Below, piece by piece: positions 35,567-42,915 of a stretch of DNA of 42,915 nucleotides. The notes under the pieces were generated by a model, which was given only the letters and a program-made list of their open reading frames with translations, was not told the origin of the DNA and searched no databases. The stretch covers positions 1-42,915 of the forward strand of contig CAIPNM010000254.1 in assembly GCA_903866395.1 (NCBI GenBank), read 5' to 3'. The DNA is from an uncultured bacterium (GTDB taxonomy: Bacteria > Pseudomonadota > Gammaproteobacteria > Burkholderiales > Burkholderiaceae_E). Position 1 is the first letter of the stretch. Each line of letters opens with the position of its first letter. Position numbers and translations under genes: made by a program.

Positions 35567-36955
35567 ATGTCTGATTTCGTTCTCCGTGGCGCCACGCTGG
35601 TGTTTCCCGACCGCGACCCCGAGCGCGGCGATGTGCTCGTGATTGACGGCCGGATCGAGGCCCTGCTCGAACCGGGTGCGCCCGCCCCAGCCGGTATCGC
35701 CGAACAGCGTGCCGAGGGCCTGCACGCGTTCCCGGGCTGCATCGATGCGCATGTGCACTTCGGCATGGGCGAAAAAATCACCGAATACAGCACTGAAACC
35801 GTCTACGCCGCGCAGGGTGGCATCACCACCATTCTGGGCTATTTCCTGAATAACGAGGCCTACTCCGAGGTCTTTCGGCGTGAACAGGAGTACGCGCGCT
35901 CGCGCATGCATGTCGACTACGGCTTTCACTTCAGCACCGCCAACGAACTCCACATCGAGGAGCTCGATCGCTATGTGCGCGACTACGGCGTCACCTCCTT
36001 CAAGTACTTCATGAATTTCAAGGGCGAGGAAGGGCGCTACCTCGGGCTAGACGGCACCGATGATGGCTTCTTTTATGATCTGCTCAAGCGCTCGGCCGAG
36101 GTGGGCCGACCGATGATCGTGTGTCATACCGAGAACATTGAAATCGTCAACCGCCTGCGCCAGCGCGTGCAGGCCTCGGGGGGTAGCACCCTACGCGATT
36201 GGGCCTCGTGCAAGCCTGCGCTCACCGAAGCCGAGCCCGCCATCCGCGCCATGTTCCTCGCAGAGAAGCTGGGCGCGCGCGTGTTCTTCCCGCATATCTC
36301 CACCCGCATGACGCTCGATGAAGTACGCTTCTGGCGCGGTCGCTTCGATCAGGTGTTCGTTGAAACCTGCCCGCACTACCTCACCCACACTGAAGACAGC
36401 GACCTCGCGGGCATGGGCAAGGCCAACCCTCCGTTTCACACCGCCGACGACCGGGAGGCGCTCTGGGAGGGCATTGCCGATGGCACGATCGATGTCGTGG
36501 CCTCCGATCATGTCGCACGCAAGCGCGCCACCAAAGACAAATCAATGTGGCTCGCGTCGCAAGGGTTTCCGGGTAGCGCCACCATCCTGCCCGTGTTGCT
36601 CTCCGAAGGCTGGCACAAGCGGCGCATTCCGCTCCGAAAGCTGGCTGCAACCGTCACCTCCGGGCCGGCGCGCATCTTCGATCTGGCACCGATGAAGGGG
36701 TCGCTCGCGCGTGGCGCCGATGCCGACTTCACGCTGGTCGATCTCGAGCGCGAACGGACGGTGCGAGCCGATGAGCTGGGCTCTTATTCCGACTACAGCC
36801 TCTACGATGGCTGGACCTTCAAAGGCTGGCCGGTGCGCACCATTGTGCGCGGCGTGACGGTGATGGATGAAGGTCGAATCACCGGCCCCGGCGGCCATGG
36901 CGAATACCTCTGGCGCCGGATCGGCGAGCCACCCATCCGAGGCCGCAGCGCTTAA
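35567..36955 (+). CDS. Cyclic amidohydrolase (hydantoinase/dihydropyrimidinase/dihydroorotase-like)
   Basis: A metal-dependent ring-opening amidase of 462 residues. The binuclear-metal site is complete: His62 and His64 in DAHVHFGMG, Lys152 in SFKYFMNFKG as the carbamylated lysine, His187 in VCHTEN, His243 in FPHIST, and Asp314 in VASDHVA. The family includes D-hydantoinase, dihydropyrimidinase, allantoinase and dihydroorotase; the substrate cannot be read, but the neighbours (an M20 hydrolase and a dipeptide-type importer) suit hydantoin or N-acyl amide use. ATG 35567 is the start. Its stop overlaps that of the convergent molybdoenzyme gene by two bases (TTAA). Confidence 0.88.
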   Translation: MSDFVLRGATLVFPDRDPERGDVLVIDGRIEALLEPGAPAPAGIAEQRAEGLHAFPGCIDAHVHFGMGEKITEYSTETVYAAQGGITTILGYFLNNEAYSEVFRREQEYARSRMHVDYGFHFSTANELHIEELDRYVRDYGVTSFKYFMNFKGEEGRYLGLDGTDDGFFYDLLKRSAEVGRPMIVCHTENIEIVNRLRQRVQASGGSTLRDWASCKPALTEAEPAIRAMFLAEKLGARVFFPHISTRMTLDEVRFWRGRFDQVFVETCPHYLTHTEDSDLAGMGKANPPFHTADDREALWEGIADGTIDVVASDHVARKRATKDKSMWLASQGFPGSATILPVLLSEGWHKRRIPLRKLAATVTSGPARIFDLAPMKGSLARGADADFTLVDLERERTVRADELGSYSDYSLYDGWTFKGWPVRTIVRGVTVMDEGRITGPGGHGEYLWRRIGEPPIRGRSA

Positions 36956-39054
36956 GCCGCCTTTTCCACCTCAACCAGACAATCGTAGAAGGTGGGCCCG
37001 CGGCCCAGGTCGGTGAGCGCCTGACCCGTCACCGCGTTCACGTTGCGGGCCCCCGGCACGAGCTTGTGCCACCAGAGACCCCAGGCCACCACCAGGTCGC
37101 GGCGCGTGCGATCACTCACCCGCGCGCGCGCCAGAAACGAGCCCCGGTCGTTGAACACCCGAACCTGATCGCCATCGGCAATACCGCGTGCGGCCGCATC
37201 GTCGGGGTGGATTTCGCAGCGCTGTTCGCGCTCAGTCGCCTGCAGGCTTGCCACATTCACAAAGCTTGAATTGAGGAAGTGGCGCGCGGGCGGCGAGATC
37301 ATGGCGAGCGGGTAACGGGCAGCAAGGGCTGGATCAGCATGCCGGGATTCACGGTTGGGGAGCCAATCGGGAAGCGGGTCATGGCCTTCCCTCTTCAGCC
37401 GCTCGCTGTAGAACTCGCATTTTCCTGAGGGCGTCGGAAAGCTCCCTTCGGCATACGGCGCATCGGCATGCCGCATCTTGATCCAGCCTTCCCGAATCAT
37501 GCGCTCATAGGCCTCTGGACCGGCAAGCGGACTCGACCAGTCCATCGCATCGCGGGCGATCGCCTCGTCGCTTGCCTGAAGCAGGGGGTCGGTGTAGCCC
37601 ATTCGGCGCGCAAGGTCACGGAACACGTCGCTGTTTGAGCGCGCCTGTCCGAGCGGTTCGATGGCAGGCTGATTGGCGAGCACATACCAGTGGCCGTAGG
37701 CTTTGTGAACATCGAAGTGCTCGAGCTGCGTGGTGGCAGGCAGCAGATAGTCGGCGTAGTCGGCGGTATCGGTCTGAAAGTGTTCGAGCACCACCGTGAA
37801 CAGGTCTTCCCGGGCAAAGCCCCGGATCACCTTGTCGGACTCAGGCGCGACCGCAACCGGATTCGAGTTGTAGACCACCACCGCCTCGATCGGCGGGTCG
37901 GCGGCGAGCAACGCGTCCCCAATCTCCACCATGTTGATGGTGCGGGGACGCGCGCCGGGAAGCAGCTCGGTGCGCACATGGCGCGCCGGCGTGGCCGGCA
38001 CCATGTGGCTGGAGGAGAGCAGTAAGCCACCGGCCGGATCGCGCCATGCGCCGATGAGCGCCGGCAGACAAGCAACCGCGCGCACCGCGTTTGCCGCGCC
38101 ATAGACGCGCTGCATGCCGTAGTTGAGCCGGATCGCAGCCGGCCGGATCGTGGCGTAGTCATGCGCGAGGCTTCGTACCTGGTCCTCGGAAATGCCGCAG
38201 ACGCTGGCCGTACGGGCCGGCGTCCAGGCCGACGCGCGCTCGGCGAGTGCTTCGAACCCCACGGTATGCCGGGCCACGTAGTCCTGATCGATTCGTCCCT
38301 CGGCAATCAGAAGGTGCATGAGCCCCAGTGCGAGCGCCGCATCGGTACCGGGCATCAGCGCGATATGTTCATGGCATTTGAGGGCGGTGTCCGTGCGGTG
38401 CGGATCGATGGCGATCAGCTTCGCGCCCCGGCGCTTGGCCTCCTGAGCAATCGCCCAGAAGTGCACGCTCGACGTGATGGGGTTTGATCCCCAGATGAGA
38501 ATCAGCCTCGAATTGACGAACTGCTCGACATCCATGCCGACCGAACCGCCGAGCGTGTACTGAAGCCCCGTCATGCCAGGCGAGGAACAGATCGTGCGAT
38601 CAAGGAGCGAGGCCCCCATCTTGTGAAAAAGCCGCGAGCCCATGCCCTCGCCCTGCACCCATCCCATGGTGCCCGCATAGCTGTAGGGGAGAATGCGCTG
38701 CGGATCGCGGGCGGCGATCGACTTGAGGCGCGCCGCGATGTCATCGAGCGCCTCGTCCCAGCTCACCTGCTCGAACCGGCCCTCACCCTTCTTCCCCACC
38801 CGGCGCATCGGGGTGAGCAGACGATCGGGAGAGTAGGTGCGCTCGGGGTAGCGTGACACTTTGGTGCACAGCACGCCCGCGGTACTGCCGTGGTCGGGAT
38901 GACCGGCCACGCGAATTGCCCGGCCCTTGCGCACGGTAACGAGGAGCGCACAGGTATCGGGGCAATCGTGCGGACACGCGCCGCGCACAACGGTGTCGCC
39001 CGGCTCGGAGCCGGCGTCGGAAGTGACCGGAGATGCCTCAATGGCCGCGCTCAT
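36952..39054 (-). CDS. Molybdopterin-dependent oxidoreductase with N-terminal 4Fe-4S motif
   Basis: A 700-residue cytoplasmic enzyme of the DMSO-reductase superfamily (bis-MGD cofactor). The N-terminal cluster ligands are Cys27, Cys31, Cys35 (CPHDCPDTC) and Cys63 (GVLCTK). The molybdenum-ligand region is DRTICSSPGMTG, with Cys the probable ligand. Further motifs are LILIWGSNPITSSVHFWA, IDPHRTDTA, YNSNPVAVAPESDKV and the cap domain from about 570 (ARHFLNSSFVNV). No Tat signal peptide is present. No partner subunit is nearby, as in the YyaE-like single-subunit group; the substrate is unknown. ATG 39054 is the start; it is divergent from the M20 gene. Confidence 0.9.
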   Translation of the reverse strand: MSAAIEASPVTSDAGSEPGDTVVRGACPHDCPDTCALLVTVRKGRAIRVAGHPDHGSTAGVLCTKVSRYPERTYSPDRLLTPMRRVGKKGEGRFEQVSWDEALDDIAARLKSIAARDPQRILPYSYAGTMGWVQGEGMGSRLFHKMGASLLDRTICSSPGMTGLQYTLGGSVGMDVEQFVNSRLILIWGSNPITSSVHFWAIAQEAKRRGAKLIAIDPHRTDTALKCHEHIALMPGTDAALALGLMHLLIAEGRIDQDYVARHTVGFEALAERASAWTPARTASVCGISEDQVRSLAHDYATIRPAAIRLNYGMQRVYGAANAVRAVACLPALIGAWRDPAGGLLLSSSHMVPATPARHVRTELLPGARPRTINMVEIGDALLAADPPIEAVVVYNSNPVAVAPESDKVIRGFAREDLFTVVLEHFQTDTADYADYLLPATTQLEHFDVHKAYGHWYVLANQPAIEPLGQARSNSDVFRDLARRMGYTDPLLQASDEAIARDAMDWSSPLAGPEAYERMIREGWIKMRHADAPYAEGSFPTPSGKCEFYSERLKREGHDPLPDWLPNRESRHADPALAARYPLAMISPPARHFLNSSFVNVASLQATEREQRCEIHPDDAAARGIADGDQVRVFNDRGSFLARARVSDRTRRDLVVAWGLWWHKLVPGARNVNAVTGQALTDLGRGPTFYDCLVEVEKAA

Positions 39055-39160
39055 AGAAAACCCTGCCTGTTCGGTGAGACCGCATGAAACTGTCGCCTAG
39101 GCTGATATTCTCAACCGATTCCGGAAAACTGACGAGTCGCAGCTAGCGCTCGTGTCGCCC

Positions 39161-40366
39161 ATGAAACCGATCGAACAGATTGTTGCCTTTAACGCCGAGA
39201 TCGCAGCCGTCCGCCGCGAGATCCACGCCCATCCCGAGCTGCGCTACGACGAGCACCGCACCAGCGAGCTGGTGGCAAAGAAGCTTGCCGAATGGGGAAT
39301 CGAGGTTCACCGCGGCCTCGGCAAGACCGGTGTGGTCGGAGTCATTCGACAGGGCAGCTCGCGACGTGCCATCGGCCTGCGCGCCGACATGGACGCACTG
39401 CCCATGACCGAGCTCAACCGCTTCGCGCATGCTTCGCGCATCGCGGGCCGCATGCATGCGTGCGGGCACGACGGGCATACCGCCATGCTCCTTGCCGCCG
39501 CTCGTCACCTCTCCACGAACCGCAACTTCGACGGCACCGTCTATCTGGTGTTTCAGCCCGCCGAAGAGGGCGGCGCAGGCGCCCGCGAAATGATGCGCGA
39601 CGGACTCTTCGAGCGCTTTCCCATGCAGGCGATCTTCGGCATGCACAACTGGCCGGGCCTCAAACCCGGGCAGATCGCAATGCGTCCCGGGCCCATGCTC
39701 GCCTCGTCCAACGAGTTTCGAATTGTGTTGAAGGGGCGCGGCACCCATGCGGCCCTCCCGCACCTGGGCATCGATCCCATCCCGGTCGCCTGTCAGCTCG
39801 TTCAGGCATTCCAGACCATCGTCTCGCGCAACCGAAACCCCATTGATGCGGCACTCATTTCGGTCACCATGCTGCACGCGGGTGAGGCCACCAATGTGGT
39901 TCCCGATTCAGCCGAGCTGCGCGGCACCGTGCGCACCTTCCGCCCGGAAACGCTCGACATGGTCGAAAGCCGCATGCGTGAAACCACCGAGCACACGGCC
40001 AGTGCATTCGGCGCAAGCGCCGAGTTTCACTTCCACCGCAATTACCCGTCCCTCATCAACCACGAGGCAGAAACCCATTTCTGCCGGGCCGTGGCGGCCG
40101 ACGTGGTCGGTGCCGACAACGTCTTCGAATTTGAGCCCACCATGGGCGCTGAAGATTTCGCGTTCTTCCTCGAGAAAATGCCGGGCTGCTATGTGGTGAT
40201 CGGCAACGGCGTGGGCGACCATCGTGCGGCGGGTCATGGGCTGGGCCCCTGTGTGTTGCATGGGCCTCACTATGATTTCAATGACGAGATCATCCCCATT
40301 GGCGGCAGCTTCTGGGTGCGGCTGGCCGAGCGTTGGTTGGCCGAGGCACCCGAGCCCGCGGTCTGA
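39161..40366 (+). CDS. M20 family amidohydrolase (hippurate hydrolase / N-acyl amino acid amidohydrolase)
   Basis: A zinc amidohydrolase of 401 residues that removes N-acyl groups from amino acids. Metal-binding motif HACGHDGHTAML (Cys101, His103), FQPAEEGGAGA (Glu135/136), His162 in GMHNWPG, and a dimerisation domain with the conserved GRGTHAALPHLGIDPI. The C-terminal EPTMGAEDFAFFLEKMPG is typical of M20D. ATG 39161 is preferred; GTG 39152 (three codons earlier) is possible. It is 55 bp from the ABC permease gene, so a single operon is likely, feeding amino acids from imported acyl compounds. Confidence 0.9.
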   Translation: MKPIEQIVAFNAEIAAVRREIHAHPELRYDEHRTSELVAKKLAEWGIEVHRGLGKTGVVGVIRQGSSRRAIGLRADMDALPMTELNRFAHASRIAGRMHACGHDGHTAMLLAAARHLSTNRNFDGTVYLVFQPAEEGGAGAREMMRDGLFERFPMQAIFGMHNWPGLKPGQIAMRPGPMLASSNEFRIVLKGRGTHAALPHLGIDPIPVACQLVQAFQTIVSRNRNPIDAALISVTMLHAGEATNVVPDSAELRGTVRTFRPETLDMVESRMRETTEHTASAFGASAEFHFHRNYPSLINHEAETHFCRAVAADVVGADNVFEFEPTMGAEDFAFFLEKMPGCYVVIGNGVGDHRAAGHGLGPCVLHGPHYDFNDEIIPIGGSFWVRLAERWLAEAPEPAV

Positions 40367-40421
40367 GCCAGCCCGCAGCGCCATGGCCCACGCCAGTCTC
40401 AGCGCCTGAGCAATCTCCGCG

Positions 40422-41405
40422 ATGCTTGCCTTTGTTCTACGACGACTGCTGCAGGCGCTTGCCGTCATGGGGGTTGTGGCGCTCGTTGCCTTCGCACTGT
40501 TCCGCTACGTGGGCGATCCGGTGCTCTCCATGCTGGGGCAGGACGCCACCCCCGAGCAGCGGGTTCAGGTCACGCAGGCGCTCGGCCTCGATCAGCCCTT
40601 CTACATCCAGTTCGGGCATTTCATCGGCAACGCGGTGCAGGGCGAATTCGGTGTGTCGCTCAGGCAGGGCCAGAAGGTGTCGTCGCTGCTCGCGGAAAAG
40701 CTTCCCGCCACGCTCGAACTCGCGCTCACCGCCGCGGCCATTGCGCTCCTAGCGGGCGTTCCCATGGGGGTCTACACCGCGCTCAGACGTCGTGGCGTGC
40801 TGTCCAATATGCTCCTTGCGCTGTCACTGGTGGGCGTGTCTTTACCCACATTCCTCATCGGCATCCTGCTCATTCTGTTTTTCGCGGTACTGCTCGGATG
40901 GCTGCCGTCGTATGGCCGGGGTGACACGGTGATGGTGGGTAGCTGGTCAACCGGCATGCTCACCCTGGATGGCTGGAAGCACCTGATCCTGCCTGCGCTC
41001 ACGCTGGCACTTTTTCAGATGACGCTCGTGATGCGGCTGGTTCGCTCAGAGATGCTCGAGGTGCTCCGCACCGATTACATCAAGTTTGCGCGCGCACGCG
41101 GCCTCACCAACCGTACGATTCACTTCGGTCATGCGCTTCGCAACACGCTGGTGCCAGTCATTACCATTGCGGGCCTGCAGCTGGGCGGCATCATCGCCTT
41201 TGCAATCGTCACCGAATCAGTGTTTCAGTGGCCTGGCATGGGGCTCCTCTTCATTCAGTCGGTGCAGGTGGCCGATATTCCCGTGATGGCCGCCTACCTG
41301 TGCCTGATCTCGCTCATTTTCGTCACCATCAATCTGGTGGTCGATCTCCTTTACTTCGCGGTTGACCCACGACTGCGAATCGAGCGTAGCGGCGCCGGAC
41401 ATTAG
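40422..41405 (+). CDS. Dipeptide/oligopeptide ABC transporter permease (DppB-like)
   Basis: An inner membrane subunit of 327 residues with six predicted membrane segments, the first at residues 11-30. The family N-terminus MLAFVLRRLLQALAVMGVVALVAF, the LGLDQPFYIQFGHFIGNAVQGEFGVS region and the cytoplasmic EAA loop (RTDYIKFARARGLTNRTI) are DppB/OppB-like. ATG 40422 is fixed by the family start. It is the first transporter gene of the cluster; the periplasmic binding protein is not in the window. Confidence 0.9.
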   Translation: MLAFVLRRLLQALAVMGVVALVAFALFRYVGDPVLSMLGQDATPEQRVQVTQALGLDQPFYIQFGHFIGNAVQGEFGVSLRQGQKVSSLLAEKLPATLELALTAAAIALLAGVPMGVYTALRRRGVLSNMLLALSLVGVSLPTFLIGILLILFFAVLLGWLPSYGRGDTVMVGSWSTGMLTLDGWKHLILPALTLALFQMTLVMRLVRSEMLEVLRTDYIKFARARGLTNRTIHFGHALRNTLVPVITIAGLQLGGIIAFAIVTESVFQWPGMGLLFIQSVQVADIPVMAAYLCLISLIFVTINLVVDLLYFAVDPRLRIERSGAGH

Positions 41406-41407
41406 CC

Positions 41408-42337
41408 ATGAAGCCTTCCGAGCGCAGCCTTCTCGCCCGATTTTTTGATAGCGACCTCTGGTGGAGTTATCGGCACACACCGGTTGCGATCGCAGCCAGC
41501 GTGGTCACGTTTGTTTTGTTCATCGGCGCATTCGGCGCGCCCGTGCTCGCGCCTCACCAGCCCTTTGATCTGGCCACGCTGTCATTGAATGATGCTTTGA
41601 TGCCACCCGTCTGGGTGGAAGGCGGCCAGCTCACCTACCCGCTCGGCACCGATGACCAGGGGCGCGACGTGCTGTCCACCCTGCTGTATGGCTCGCGAAT
41701 TTCGCTCCTGGTGGGCCTCGCGTCAGTGCTGGTTGCGATGGTGCTGGGGGTTACATTGGGCCTCCTGTCAGGCTACCTCGGCGGCCGACTCGATGCGTTC
41801 ATCATGCGGGTGGCCGATGTGCAGCTGTCCTTTCCGGCCATCCTGATTGCGCTTCTCATCGACGGCGTTGCGCGCACGCTCCTTCCCCAGGGCTCGCATA
41901 ACGACTGGATGGCAGTCGGTGTGCTGGTTGGGTCGATCGCGCTTGCCAATTGGGTGCAATATGCGCGCACCGTGAGGGGCTCCACGCTCATCGAGCGCAA
42001 CAAGGAATATGTGCAGGCTGCCCGGGTGATTGGCGTGCGCCCGATCGCCATCATGCTGCGCCACGTGCTGCCGAATTCGCTCGGTCCGGTGCTGGTCATT
42101 GCCACCATCAATATCGCCCAGGCGATTCTCACCGAGGCCACCCTGTCGTTTCTGGGTGTGGGGGTGCCGCCCACCTCGCCGTCGCTCGGCACCATGATCA
42201 ATAGCGGCAATAATTTCCTCTATTCGGGCGAGTGGTGGCTGGTGATTTTTCCCGGTGCTGCGCTGGTGCTCCTCTGCATGTCGGTCAATTTGCTGGGCGA
42301 CTGGCTGCGCGACGCGCTCAATCCGCGGCTGCAATGA
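41408..42337 (+). CDS. Dipeptide/oligopeptide ABC transporter permease (DppC-like)
   Basis: The second permease, 309 residues, with an N-terminal cytoplasmic segment then six membrane helices. Family-typical regions are LGTDDQGRDVLSTLLYGSRISLLVG, ADVQLSFPAILIALLIDG, the EAA loop RNKEYVQAARVIGVRPIAIMLRHVLPNSLGPVLV, and FLGVGVPPTSPSLG. The start ATG 41408 is 2 bp past the dppB-like stop. The stop overlaps the next start as ATGA. It pairs with DppB to form the channel. Confidence 0.92.
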   Translation: MKPSERSLLARFFDSDLWWSYRHTPVAIAASVVTFVLFIGAFGAPVLAPHQPFDLATLSLNDALMPPVWVEGGQLTYPLGTDDQGRDVLSTLLYGSRISLLVGLASVLVAMVLGVTLGLLSGYLGGRLDAFIMRVADVQLSFPAILIALLIDGVARTLLPQGSHNDWMAVGVLVGSIALANWVQYARTVRGSTLIERNKEYVQAARVIGVRPIAIMLRHVLPNSLGPVLVIATINIAQAILTEATLSFLGVGVPPTSPSLGTMINSGNNFLYSGEWWLVIFPGAALVLLCMSVNLLGDWLRDALNPRLQ

Positions 42338-42915
42338 CCCCCCCACCGCTCTTGGAAGTCAGGCACCTGCGCGTCGAGTTTCCATCGCGCCGCGGTACGC
42401 TGGTGGCTATCGATGATGTGTCGCTCACGATCGCCCCAGGCGAGGTGCTGGGGGTGGTCGGCGAATCCGGCGCCGGCAAGTCGGTGACCGGCGCAGCCAT
42501 CATCGGTCTCATCGAGCCACCGGGCCGCATTGCGGGAGGCGAAATTCTGCTTGAGGGCACCCGCATCGACAATCTGCCGCCCGAGGCCATGCGTCAGGTG
42601 CGCGGCCGAAAGATCGGTGCGGTCTTTCAGGATCCACTCACCTCGCTCAACCCGCTTTACACCGTCGGCCGCCAGATCGAGGAAACGATCCGCACGCACC
42701 TTGCGCTCGACGCCCGTGCGGCCCGCGCTCGTGCCATTGAACTGCTTGAGGCCACCGGCATTCCGGCCGCCGCACAGCGGATCGATCACTACCCGCACCA
42801 ATTTTCCGGTGGTATGCGCCAGCGGGTCGTGATCGCGCTTGCGCTCGCCGCTCGGCCTCAACTGGTCGTGGCTGACGAACCCACCACCGCACTGGATGTG
42901 TCGATTCAGGCGCAG
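42334..42915 (+). CDS. Dipeptide/oligopeptide ABC transporter ATP-binding protein (DppD-like), 3' end outside window
   Basis: The frame is open from ATG 42334 (overlapping the dppC-like stop as ATGA) to the last base, 194 codons. It begins MTPPPLLEVRHLRVEF. Walker A GESGAGKS is at residues 43-50. The Q-loop region is GAVFQDPLTSLNPLYTVG; the ABC signature is FSGGMRQRV; and Walker B LVVADEPTTALDV comes just before the window end. This is the Dpp/Opp ATPase order with the DPLTSLNP sequence characteristic of the family. The cysteine cluster and C-terminal domain would lie beyond the window. Confidence 0.92.
   Translation, partial: MTPPPLLEVRHLRVEFPSRRGTLVAIDDVSLTIAPGEVLGVVGESGAGKSVTGAAIIGLIEPPGRIAGGEILLEGTRIDNLPPEAMRQVRGRKIGAVFQDPLTSLNPLYTVGRQIEETIRTHLALDARAARARAIELLEATGIPAAAQRIDHYPHQFSGGMRQRVVIALALAARPQLVVADEPTTALDVSIQAQ

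Noticed and set aside
41768-42346. A 192-codon open frame antisense to the dppC-like gene
   Set aside because: Opposite a certain permease gene; His-rich reversed codons and no motif.

Overview
The window is about 43 kb of GC-rich chromosome from a Gram-negative bacterium, most likely a betaproteobacterium of the order Burkholderiales. The evidence is the neutral porin with an N-terminal signal peptide and a C-terminal Phe, ubiquinone synthesis (Coq7), the order glyA-nrdR-ribD-ribE-ribB-ribH-nusB-thiL-pgpA-pncC, the order tyrS / M23 peptidase / anmK / erpA / argC / rpsI / rplM, and recA-recX next to sucCD. I cannot name a genus. Coding density is very high. Many starts are GTG or TTG, and many genes are coupled by overlapping stop and start codons.

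Region 1 (1-17.2 kb) is mostly minus-strand housekeeping. After a photolyase fragment and rubredoxin come sucD-sucC (TCA cycle) and recX-recA, the latter with a LexA-box promoter. A long riboflavin-type operon follows: ribD, ribE, a ribB fused to a degenerate GTP-cyclohydrolase-II domain, ribH, nusB, thiL, pgpA and pncC. A plus-strand thiamine-diphosphate enzyme lies between ribD and nrdR. Then come nrdR, glyA, a histidine phosphatase, dtd and tyrS.

Region 2 (17.3-27 kb) holds, on the plus strand, an M23 peptidase with an unusual acidic N-terminal extension and anmK. On the minus strand are erpA, argC and rplM-rpsI with a clear terminator. A 755-bp gap before an OsmC-like gene contains the most interesting signal of the window: a short minus-strand transcript-like unit with a hairpin whose loop is CUCCUCC (an anti-Shine-Dalgarno sequence), a second CUCCUCC beside it, a strong intrinsic terminator, and FNR-box-like DNA upstream. 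Coq7, a thiolase and a nitronate monooxygenase-like gene follow.

Region 3 (27-35.5 kb) is more accessory. It has a porin, a MarR regulator with a 27-bp near-perfect palindrome in front of it and coupled to a 2-aminobenzoate/benzoate-type CoA ligase, a HipB-HipA toxin-antitoxin pair under an AT-rich promoter, a FadD-type acyl-CoA ligase, and an exported HEXXH aminopeptidase.

Region 4 (35.5 kb to the end) looks like a scavenging cluster for cyclic amides or acylated amino acids. It has a hydantoinase/dihydropyrimidinase-like amidohydrolase, a convergent molybdopterin oxidoreductase, an M20 amidohydrolase, and a Dpp/Opp-type ABC importer (two permeases and the start of an ATPase cut by the window end). 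No tRNA, rRNA, CRISPR array, insertion sequence or prophage was seen.
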